Below, piece by piece: positions 55,459 to 64,000 of a stretch of 64,000 nt of DNA. The position numbers were made by a program, and so were the translations under genes. Positions within the stretch are counted from its first letter, which is position 1, and every line of letters starts with the position of its first letter. A model generated the notes under the pieces. That model searched no databases, had not been told where the DNA came from, and saw nothing but the letters and a program-made list of their open reading frames with translations. This stretch comes from Portulaca oleracea (taxonomy: Eukaryota; Streptophyta; Magnoliopsida; Caryophyllales; Portulacaceae): assembly GCA_029582165.1 (NCBI GenBank), contig CM055875.1:9615203-9679202 (forward strand). The letters are read 5' to 3'.

Positions 55459-56105
55459 TGATGCATAATGGATCACAAGACAACCAAAATGCCAAGAAAG
55501 AACACGGATCAAAAACACAAGTAAGAACTTGCAAGAGATGAATCAGATAAGGACCTTAACAACGAACTGAACAGCGGAAACTTGATAGAATTGAGCTACG
55601 AAACTCCTCGGATTGATACAGATACACCACAATCTTCAAGAGCTCTTACTCCTCCTTTACACCACCCAAGAATGCTCAATCTTGGATTAGAAGAGAAGAT
55701 TTCACACGAAAAACCCAAAGGCAATTCGTTTTCTAGCCAAAACTAGAGAGAACACAACACATTGTGTTTGTATTTGATTTATTGAATATGAGATAATATG
55801 TCTTTACAAGAGACCCAAGAGGTCTATTTATAGGAATAGGAATAGAAAAACCCCTCCCTAAAAACGTCACCCCAGCAAGGCCGCGTCACTCTGACAAGGC
55901 CCTTTAGGCGACACTACCCGACAAGGCCCTTTACAAAACACTTACAACAAAGGCCCTTTATTACAACAAAGACTCTTGAGATAAAGAGCTCAAAAGTCCC
56001 TTAGCTTTAGAGATATTCGCAACATAACCACTTGAAACAATCTGTAGCAGACTGGTAAGGTCCTTTAGGGCTTCCTTCTGATGCATTGAAGGATGATATG
56101 CATCA
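55459..56105 (-). repeat. Array unit 5, 3' LTR (Y subtype)
   Basis: 647 bp. It starts on the minus strand TGATGCATATCATCCTTC, as in the A-beta 5' LTR. Confidence 0.92.
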
Positions 56106-59100
56106 TTCTCCCTTTCTTGAAAAGAGTTTGTCCTCAAACTTGGAATTTCTTCATCTTCATTATAATAAGGCTTAAGATCACACACATTGAAAGTACAACT
56201 TCCTTCATACTCATCTTCCATCTTCAAGCGATAAGTGTTATCACCAAGTCTTTCTAAGACCTCATAAGGACCTTCACCTCTCGGTTTCAATTTCCCTTTT
56301 CTCTTACTTGGAAATCTCTCTTTCTTCAAGTGTAACCACACTAAATCTCCAGGCTTAAATATAACTTTCTTCCTCTTTTGATTCACTTTCTCTTCAACCT
56401 TTTGAGTATATCTCTTAATCTTCTCACGAACTTCCTCATGCAACTTCTTAATCTCCTCTACTCTTTTACTTGCTTCAAAACTAAACTTCGTAGATGTAGA
56501 GATAGGAGATAAATCCATGGGTTTAAGAGGATTTCTTCCATAGACAACTTCAAATGGAGATAACTTTGTAGCACGATTAGGACTTCTATTATATGCAAAC
56601 TCGGCAATGCTTAACAAAGTATCCCAACTCTTCTTTTCTTTATTCACCAATGTCCTCAACAAGGCTCCCAAGGTTCGATTGACTACCTCCGTCATTCATC
56701 CGTTTGTGGATGACAAGTCGTGCTAAACTTGAGCTTTGTTCCCATTTTCTTCCAAAGAGTAACCCAAAAATGACTTAGAAACTTAGAGTCTCTATCACTC
56801 ACCATAGTCTTGGGTATGCCATGCAACTTCACAATTTCATCAAAATATAAAGTAGCAACTTTCGTAGCATCATATGTAGTGTTGCAAGGTACAAAATGCG
56901 CCATCTTTGAAAATCGATCTACAACCACCATAATAGAATCTTTACCTCTTTGAGTTCGAGGTAGACCCACAATGAAGTCTAAACTCACATCTTCCCAAGG
57001 GTGATATGGAATAGGTAGCGGTGTATACAAGCCTTGTGGTAACACATGTGACTTGGCAAGGTTGCAAGTACCACATCTCTTCACAATATGCTCAACATCC
57101 TTCACCATGCTAGGCCAAAACTAATAATCTCTCAACATCAAATAAGTCTTCTCTATACCAAAATGACCTGCCAAGGCACCTTCATGGACTTCTTGAATCA
57201 ACAATTCGCGCAATAAGGTCCTTGGTATACATAACTGATTTCCTTTGAATAAGAAACCATCTTCAATATGAAACATTTCATGAGGATGTTTCTTTGACAA
57301 CTCATATACTTCTTTGAAATCTTGATCATCTTGATATAAGCCCTTAATATGTTCAAATCCAGTAACATTAGAACCAAGAACATATGTAAGTAAGTACCTC
57401 CTTGAGAGAGCATCTACTCTTATTCAAATGCCTACCTTATGCTTGATCACAAACTGAAAAGCTTGCATAAATTCAACCCATTTTGCATGTCGTGGGTTAA
57501 GCTTGTCTTGGCCTTGGATAAACTTGAGGGCTTCATGATCACTATGTAGAATAAACTCTCCACTTAGTAGATAATGCCTCCAATGCTCAAGAGCTCTTAT
57601 AATGGCATAGAACTCCTTGTCATATGTACTAAACTTCCTTTTGGCATCATTCAACTTCTCGCTAAAGTAGGCTATTGGCCTTCCCTCTTGTGTAAGGACG
57701 GTTCCAATACCAACTCCACTAGCATCAACTTCTACTTCAAAAACTTTGTCAAAACATAGTAAGGCTAGAAGAGGTGCGTTGCATAACTTCTCTTTGATAC
57801 CTTCAAACGCCAATTGAGCGTTTTTATTCCATGTAGACTCCCTTTGCTTCAACAACTCAGTCATAGGAGCCAAAATAGTAGAGAAATTCTTGATAAACCT
57901 TCTATAAAATGAAGCTAATCCATGAAATGATCGTACCTCATGTATACTCGTTGGTGTTGGCCATTCTTGGATAGCTTTAACCTTTCCTTCGTCTACTTGA
58001 ATCCCATTTTTGGAGAGCACATATCCAAGGAAGATGACCTTGGGTGAAAAGAGCGAGCACTTCTCCAAGTTGGCGTAGAGCTTTTCTTTCTCCAAGATAT
58101 ACAAAACTAGCTCTAAATGCTTTACATGTTCAATCTCACTTCTACTATATACAAGTATGTCATCAAAATATACAACAACACACTTTCCAATCAAAGGTTT
58201 CAATACATGATTCATTAACCTCATGAAAGTAGAAGGAGCATTCGTTAGACCAAAGGGCATTACTAACCATTCATATAAGCCTTCTTTAGTCTTGAAAGCC
58301 GTTTTCCATTCATCTCCTTCACATATGCGAATTTGATGATATCCACTCTTCAAATCGATCTTTGAAAACACAACACTTCCATAAAGTTCATCAAGAAGAT
58401 CCACCAGACGTGGAATGGGGAAACGATATTTGATGGTGATTTTGTTGATGGACCTACAATCCATGCACATACGTTGGGTACCATCTTTCTTTGGAACTAG
58501 TAACACTGGGACGGCACATGGACTCATGCTTGGACGAATAAGGCCCTTTTGGAGTAGCTCATCAACTTGCCTTTGAACCTCATGGGATTCCTTGGGGTTC
58601 ATTCGGTAGGCTTGCTTATTTGGTAATGTAGTTCCCGGAATGAGATCAATCTTGTGTTCAATGTCCCTTCTTGGTGGCAATCCTTGGGGCATTTCTTTTG
58701 GAAACAAATGACCAAACCTCCTCATCAAGGGTGAGAGCCGTGGATGATCCTTGGTTGGGGAAGCTTGTTCTTCTTGGATATTCGCCAATATCAACTCTTT
58801 TTGCTTATAGAATTCATGTTGTTCCGCCTTTAGTAAAGATACAATGTTAGTCTCCCTTTCTTTCACTTTTGTTGGTGGAGGCCGAATAGAAGAAGGGGGC
58901 AATGGAGCCAATGTAATCTTCTTTTTGTTGATGACGAATGAGTAGGTATTCAATCTTTCATCATGAGTGACATACCTATCAAAAAGCCACGGTCTACCTA
59001 ACAAAATATGACAAGCATCCATGGGTATTACATCACACCATACACCATCTTTATAATTCTTCCCAATGGACAATGAGACTAATACACGTTTATCAACTCT

Positions 59101-60377
59101 AATGCCCTTCCCATGGCTTAACCATTGAATATTATAAGGGAATGGGTGAGAACTTACATCCAAATTCAACTTTTCTACCATTGTAGTAGAGGCGGCATTA
59201 GTACAACTACCTCCATCAATTATAAGAGAGCATACCTTTCCTTGAACGGTACACCTAGTATGGAATATGTTCTCTCGTTGCTCCTTATCATTTGGGGTAG
59301 AAGCCACACTTAACGCCCTTCTAAGCACCAACAATTCGCCTTCATCCGCGTGCTCAACCTCCTCATCATTATCCTCCTCATTTTCGGCAAGCTCACAAGG
59401 TTCCACTTCATGATCACTTTCATACAAGCTTGGTTCAACAAACAAAGCACTTTGATATTCAACAAGAGAAACCGTGCGCTTGTTAGGACATTCGGATGCA
59501 ATATGACCCAATCCTTGGCACCTAAAACATCTTCTTGGTGGTAATGTCCTTGGTTCTTGGACTTGGGTTTTGGGTGGGGGATTTTGTGGCTGGTTTAATG
59601 TGGGTTTGGCGTAGGGTTTAAGGGAGGATGGGGGCTGATTTTGTGGAGCTTTTGATTGTGTTTGGGGATAAGGACGTTGGGTATAGGGTTTGGATGTGTT
59701 TGGGAACGTCCTTTGCGGTTCCTTGGCTCTTTCTTTTCTTTGCCTTTCCACTTTCATAGCCAAGTTACTTAGCTCATCAAGAGATTCATATGAATGTAAT
59801 TCAACTATATGACGTATCCAATCATTCAAACCAATCAAGTAACGTACCAGAATTTGTGGTTCCTTTTCCTTGAGATCACAACACCAAAGGAGATGTTCAA
59901 ACTCCCTTGTGTATTCTTCCACCGATTTAGAGCCTTGGACAAGCTTTTGCAACTTGTAGTAGTTGTCTTCAACGTATGATTGGGGTAGGAATTTGCTTTG
60001 TAATTTGGACTTCATCTTCTCCCATGAACGAATCTTGTCCTTCCCCTTTGCTACTCTCTTCTTTTGAAGGTTAGTCCACCAAATACTAGCATGCTTTCTC
60101 AATTTCAAAGCCACATACTTCACTTTGAGATCATCACTACAAGATAATCTTCTACATTCAAACTACCATCAAATTCAGGAACTTCGACTTTAAAATCCAA
60201 ACGTTCATGCCTTTTAGACTTCGAACTACCTTCACCATGTGACGAGACATCATCACGTATAGATCCTTCACGTAGCATTTTGTTTTCTTCCATTTGCTTT
60301 CCCAATTGCACACGCAAAAATGCTATTTGTTGCTCAAGTTCATAAACCTCATTTGATTTGGATTCATCGTTTGCCAT
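55961..60377 (-). pseudogene. Array unit 5 complete gag-pol, broken in four places
   Basis: This is the only array unit with gag. [17 protein letters not shown] starts at 60377. A 43-bp deletion at about 60145 (between short TG repeats) removes the [12 protein letters not shown] segment and shifts frame. An 899-codon frame (60123-57424) then covers the rest of gag, zinc knuckle [14 protein letters not shown], protease [15 protein letters not shown] with YFDD (near 58155) and RNase H. Further breaks are a small rearrangement at 57415, the TAG at 57120 in the integrase finger, and a one-base loss at 56693 just before TEVVNRT. The tail ends in the LTR at 55961. It retains every domain but cannot make one polyprotein. 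Confidence 0.92.
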
Positions 60378-60643
60378 TAGAAATCAACTTGATGTCATAT
60401 GACTCACGAGGGAAAGGGACGGATTTGGGCTTAGGTATGTGTTTAGGACGAGGGTTCTTTGTGGAGCTATGGGTTCTTTATGAGTTCTTGATGGGTTCTT
60501 GATGGGTTCTTGATGAGTTCTTGGAAGAACTATCAAAGGGGCGTGTATAATATGGGGGTTTATGCTATTTTGTGACAAAACAAGGTCCAAGATTTATGCA
60601 AGAAACAAAGGAGATTCATCTAAACATGGCTCTGATACCAAAT
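60378..60643 (-). promoter_or_regulatory. Array unit 5 leader and primer-binding site
   Basis: Primer site TGGTATCAGAGC (minus strand) at 60629-60640. The leader holds the shared module at 60452-60533 with the palindromic AGTTCTTCCAAGAACT and CATCAAGAACCC units. Confidence 0.88.
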
Positions 60644-61290
60644 TGATGCATAATGGATCACAAGACAACCAAAATGCCAAGAAAGAACACGGATCAAAAA
60701 CACAAGTAAGAACTTGCAAGAGATGAATCAGATAAGGACCTTTACAACGAACTGAACAGCAGAAACTTGATAGAATTGAGCTACGAAACTCCTCGGATTG
60801 ATACAGACACACCACAATCTTCAAGAGCTCCTACTCCTCCTTTACACCACCCAAGAATGCTCAATCTTGGATTAGAAGAGAAGATTTCACACGAAAAACC
60901 CAAAGGCAATTCGTTTTCTAGCTAAAACTAGAGAGAAAACAACACATTGTGTTTGTATTTGATTTATTGAATATGAGATAATATGTCTTTACAAGAGACC
61001 CAAGAGGTCTATTTATAGGAATAGGAATAGAAAAACCCCTCCCTAAAAACGTCACCCCAGCAAGGCCGCGTCACTCTGACAAGGCCCTTTAGGCGACACT
61101 ACCCGACAAGGCCCTTTACAAAACACTTACAACAAAGGCCCTTTATTACAACAAAGACTCTTGAGATAAAGAGCTCAAAAGTCCCTTAGCTTTATAGATA
61201 TTCGCAACATAACCACTTGAAACAATCTGTAGCAGACTGGTAAGGTCCTTTAGGGCTTCCTGCTGATGCATTGAAGGATGATATGCATCA
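60644..61290 (-). repeat. Array unit 5, 5' LTR (Y subtype, right edge of the array)
   Basis: 647 bp, ending ATATGCATCA then the GAATC duplication. Subtype bases match the left LTRs of all units. Confidence 0.93.
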
Positions 61291-61798
61291 GAATCCCACA
61301 AGAGAGAAACGAAAAACACCTAGCATAAAAGCTAGAATGAACACACCATGTGTTTGATATCTAAAAATTCAATGTGAATGAATTGAATTACAAAGCAACC
61401 AAAGGGGGGTATTTATAGTTACCATCCCTCCCTTATGGCGTGTACAACATCAAGAAATGGGCCACTTAGGGCTTTCATCATCTACTCTAATGATTACATC
61501 ATAAAGAAAACAATGTACTAAACTATATTACAAATATGAATAACTCCTTGGATTCTCATCCAAACTTAAAGATTCTTGAACCATATAAAAGCTCTTGGAA
61601 TGTAGATTAATCCTCTCTAGGATGACTTCTATGATAGCTTCATGGTCCTTGAATTAAGGAGCAAAAGTATACGACCACATGAGTTGATCCCTTCCAAGTA
61701 GAGAGATATATGATAGACTTGAGCTCTTCTTTCTTCTAGGTGAGTATTAGATGTCTCCATGGTTGACCTTGATGCATAAGGCCATCAATTATGCATCA
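61291..61798 (-). repeat. D 3' LTR, main piece
   Basis: It resumes after GAATC and ends TTATGCATCA at 61798. A TATAAAT box (minus strand) lies at 61411-61417. It contains only weak similarity to other noa LTRs. Confidence 0.88.
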
Positions 61799-61814
61799 TA
61801 CACCCCCGGTTGAA
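61799..61814 (-). promoter_or_regulatory. D polypurine tract
   Basis: CAACCGGGGGTGTA on the minus strand, beside the LTR, a T-containing variant of the tract in the other noa elements. Confidence 0.78.
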
Positions 61815-61858
61815 AAAGTTTTCCCTCAAACTTAGGAAAATCAACTCTTACTTGCCTT

Positions 61859-62275
61859 CTACACAAAGACTCTCTTCTTGAAAGCTTTGAAGTCATCATA
61901 GATTCCTTTGATGAACTTCTTAAATTTTCTTCCGATGATTCCTCGATCACCATAAGACTTGGACTTGCGTTTCTTCACCGTGAACGTGGGTTGTTCACGT
62001 TGCTTCTCACTTCCCAAGTCTATTCTTACCACTTTAACCTTGTCATTTATCATGAAACAATGTACCTTGATGACTTGGGCTATTTCATCCTTTCGAATAT
62101 TCGGCCTTTCAACCAAGTGATCTAAGTAGATATCTTTTGGATGCTCATGGAAGGTATGCTTCGTAGGAAGATTCAAAATGTGATGAATACTTGGATCCGT
62201 TTCATTCTTCTCCAAATGTATAAGAATAGGATCCTTATATTCTTTATTCCCTCGATACTCTTTCTTCATGATCAA
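61859..62275 (-). pseudogene. D second frame: short basic C-terminal protein
   Basis: It overlaps the end of the gag-like frame by a few bases in another frame; the first usable ATG is inside (MKKEYRG). About 135 codons. The middle (FHEHPKDIYLDHLVERP) is not recognised. The end RKFKKFIKGIYDDFKAFKKRVFV carries the IKGIYDDFKAFKKR motif of B1, E, F and G (longer string given as landmark only). Everything homologous to RT and integrase has gone. It may be the 3' part of a once-single frame broken by an indel, or a separate protein; the sequence cannot decide. Confidence 0.65.
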
Positions 62276-63345
62276 CACAAGATGGGTTTCTTCTTCTTAG
62301 GCCGTGTGGTGTAAGATGGAAGTAGAGATGCATCAAGAGGCATGATATTCCTATCAAGCAACTTTGGTCCTTCCAACAAAGTATGACAAGAATCTATAGA
62401 AGTAATTTTGCAATATAATGAATCATTGCAAATTTTGTAAAAGCAAAGACTTACTAAACTTCTTGGATTGAAATGAATGAACTTGTCATGGCTTAACCCT
62501 TGCGTAAGGACAACAATATATCCATAGGAGGCACAACTTTCCTTTTCTTGATTCAATGAACATACTTCTCCTTTATTGGTATAATGAGAGATCTTGCACC
62601 CTCTTTGTGGATGTTCATACGCCACACTTGCTTCTTTTGTCACAAGCCACTTTTCCATATGCTCCTCTTCTACCTTTTCTTCCTCTTTATTCTCCTCCTC
62701 ATATGCGACATTCCCAATTTCTTCTTCTTTCATGTCAACGCCAACTTCCTCTTCCTTTTCCTCCTCAAATGGTTTGTTATCATGTGTTTGGTACTCAACC
62801 AAAGACACATCTTTTCTGTTAGGACACTCCAAATCAATGTAACCTGAACTTTGGCAATGACAACATCTCCTTTGTCTTTCAACACCGAGAGCTAAAGAAC
62901 TTAACTCTTCCAAACTTGTGAGAGGTTGATTTACAACAACACGTCGAATGTAATCATTAAAACCAAGAAAGTAGTATACCAGAGTGCGTGGATCGTCCTC
63001 CTTAAGGCCATTCTTCCATAGTTGCCACTTGAACTCTATTGTATAATCAAGTACATCCATGCTCCCTTGCTTAATTCCTTCAAGATTGTTGATGGAGTCT
63101 CCTTTGTAATCGGATGGCAAGAAATCTTCTTGAACTTTCTTCCCATTCTTTTTGTTGGAATGTTTACTCCGTGCATAAGGTGCTTCATATTCAACCTTAG
63201 AAGAGTGAACCACACGTGATCTTGTGCTTCTTGACCCCTTTGAAAGAATCCCACATTCTTCCATTTGCTTGGCAAGATCATCGATTTGTTGCTTCAAGCA
63301 TTGTAGCTCACGTTGGGAATTCTTGCTTGACCTTTTGCAATCCAT
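62272..63345 (-). CDS. D gag-like protein, 357 codons, with altered zinc knuckle
   Basis: Starts MDCKRSSKNSQRELQCLKQQ; the same Met is used in G and B1. Next come VEYEAPYARSKHSNKKNGKK, the gag core relic (YTIEFKWQLWKNGLKEDD, LGFNDYIRRVVV), CCHCQSSGYIDLECPNRK where Tyr replaces the zinc-binding His of CX2CX4HX4C, a very Glu-rich stretch (EEEKEEEVGVD, EENKEEEKVEEE) and the protease/linker relics (LNQEKESCAS, SLVSLCFYKICNDSLYCKI). No intact protease. Uninterrupted over its length. It probably acted as a capsid-like or RNA-binding protein (inference). Confidence is moderate because no stop or frameshift is seen but function is unproven. Confidence 0.72.
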   Translation of the reverse strand: MDCKRSSKNSQRELQCLKQQIDDLAKQMEECGILSKGSRSTRSRVVHSSKVEYEAPYARSKHSNKKNGKKVQEDFLPSDYKGDSINNLEGIKQGSMDVLDYTIEFKWQLWKNGLKEDDPRTLVYYFLGFNDYIRRVVVNQPLTSLEELSSLALGVERQRRCCHCQSSGYIDLECPNRKDVSLVEYQTHDNKPFEEEKEEEVGVDMKEEEIGNVAYEEENKEEEKVEEEHMEKWLVTKEASVAYEHPQRGCKISHYTNKGEVCSLNQEKESCASYGYIVVLTQGLSHDKFIHFNPRSLVSLCFYKICNDSLYCKITSIDSCHTLLEGPKLLDRNIMPLDASLLPSYTTRPKKKKPILC

Positions 63346-63639
63346 TAGAACCTATCTTGATTCAAAAGATCACAAGAAACTCATGGTAGGATGGTTAGCA
63401 CGTGTGGATGAAAGGGGGGGTTGGTTGGATTTGTGTTTGGGCTCACGGGTTCTTTGTGGAGTTTATGATTCTTTATGAGTTCTTGATGGGTTCTTGATGG
63501 GTTCTTGATGAGTTCTTGGAAGAACTTATGGGTGGCGTGTGATGGAGAGATGATGGGGGATGAAATTTGTGATGGAAAGATGGGTGAAATATGGTTCAAG
63601 AACTAAGAGAATCAAACTCCTAAGCTCTGATACCAAATT
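63346..63639 (-). promoter_or_regulatory. D leader and primer-binding site
   Basis: Primer site TGGTATCAGAGC (minus strand) at 63624-63635, 4 bp from the LTR. The leader holds the shared palindrome/repeat module at 63447-63531 with several CATCAAGAACY units. Confidence 0.88.
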
Positions 63640-64000
63640 TGATGCATAATGGGACCAAGGAATGATCTCATTACACAATATCTAAGGATCTTTAAAAACG
63701 AAGATAGGAATCTCCTTTCTCAAAGTTCCAAAGAACCAAAAATGGAATAGAAATGGATGAAAAGGATGAAAAGAACTATGAAAGATGATTACCAAATGAA
63801 TAGAAAAGATGAACGAATGGTTAATCGAATGATGAATGATGAACGAATGAAGCGTTTGAATGGAAGCACGTTTGTTGAAGCTTGGACATGATGATGAAGA
63901 ACAAATGCTTCTTGTTGAATACTTGATGAATTCTTGTTGAATTCTTGATGAATGACACGAAATAGATGATAAATGGATGAATGAACGATGGATAGATGAT
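63640..64000 (-). repeat. D 5' LTR, partial (window edge)
   Basis: TGATGCATAATGGGACCAAG onward, matching 37063-37426; the rest is outside the window. Confidence 0.9.

Larger units (their letters stand above)
38166..61290 (-). mobile_element. Five-unit tandem array of A (CRM-type) elements in the D LTR
   Basis: Outer GAATC duplication: 38161-38165 and 61291-61295. Units start at 38166, 42151, 46580, 51029 and 55459 and are separated by 94-bp D pieces. D pieces recur at intervals of 3985, 4429, 4449 and 4430 bp. In units 2-4 (and in what survives of unit 1) the left LTR is one subtype (Y) and the right LTR another (X); unit 5 is Y on both sides. Units 2-4 share the same gag deletion next to the X LTR. 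This is the pattern expected from repeated unequal crossover between neighbouring insertions X and Y. Confidence 0.9.
37063..64000 (-). mobile_element. D: short noa-type element, 5' LTR running off the window
   Basis: The 3' LTR is split in three (37063-37426, 38072-38165, 61291-61798) by a solo A LTR and the A array. Internal region 61799-63639 holds two open frames. Primer site at 63624. The 5' LTR starts at 63640 and is incomplete at 64000; its first ~360 bp match 37063-37426. Left flank is AATAC; the right flank lies outside. The internal region of about 1.84 kb is roughly half that of B1. Confidence 0.9.

Noticed and set aside
37427..61290. Reading the array as five independent insertions
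   Set aside because: Independent insertions would need five different target sites; instead the same 94-bp D piece and the same deletion junction recur.
61291..61798. D 3' LTR as a separate unrelated repeat
   Set aside because: The GAATC duplication, the polypurine tract next to it and the match of its other piece (37063-37426) to the D 5' LTR show it is the same LTR.
62260..62290. Programmed frameshift between the two D frames
   Set aside because: The frames overlap by a few bases, but no slippery heptamer is evident, and other noa elements read this part as one frame; an indel is simpler.
1..64000. Host protein-coding genes
   Set aside because: All long frames on both strands align to the two retrotransposon groups or to their LTRs; nothing is left unexplained.

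Overview
The window is plant (angiosperm, probably eudicot) repeat DNA made entirely of LTR retrotransposons; I see no host gene, tRNA, rRNA or CRISPR array. The autonomous family (here 'A') is Ty3/gypsy with domain order gag-PR-RT-RNase H-IN. Its integrase signature [11 protein letters not shown], the [12 protein letters not shown] stretch, lack of a visible chromodomain, initiator-Met tRNA primer site (TGGTATCAGAGC) and a pol frame running through the polypurine tract into the 3' LTR all point to the CRM (centromeric) clade of chromoviruses. Dense same-family self-nesting also suggests a centromeric or pericentromeric location (inference).

A second group ('noa': elements B1, E, F, G and the shorter D) has the same LTR ends (TGATG...CATCA), the same primer site and a similar leader. 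Its ~970-codon reading frame is a degraded gag-pol homologue in which the protease Asp, the RT YxDD box (YFDN in every copy) and the integrase D,D,E residues are gone, yet the frame stays largely open in several divergent copies. These look like non-autonomous partners mobilised in trans.

Left half, outside in: a gag-PR fragment (1-1299) abuts B1 (1300-36715, +). B1's 5' LTR is split by three-LTR element G (1765-8182, -). B1's frame is split just after its start by E (9118-32766, -). E carries A-alpha (10334-21964, +), whose 5' LTR is split by A-beta (10482-16069, +). E also carries F (24452-30937, -), itself split by a solo LTR (27022-28119). Five-base target duplications support every one of these insertions except B1 itself.

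Right half: a truncated A-type LTR (36717-37062) is interrupted by D (37063 to beyond 64000, -). D's 3' LTR holds a solo A LTR (37427-38071) and a five-unit tandem array of A elements (38166-61290, -). Each unit is separated by the same 94-bp piece of D LTR flanked by the same two target sites. The array is best explained by repeated unequal crossover between two neighbouring A insertions, not by five insertions. Only the rightmost unit keeps gag. One unit (47082-50348) has an uninterrupted 1088-codon gag-less pol frame fused to LTR-derived codons.

Every stretch longer than 300 bases is accounted for by LTR, leader or coding relic.
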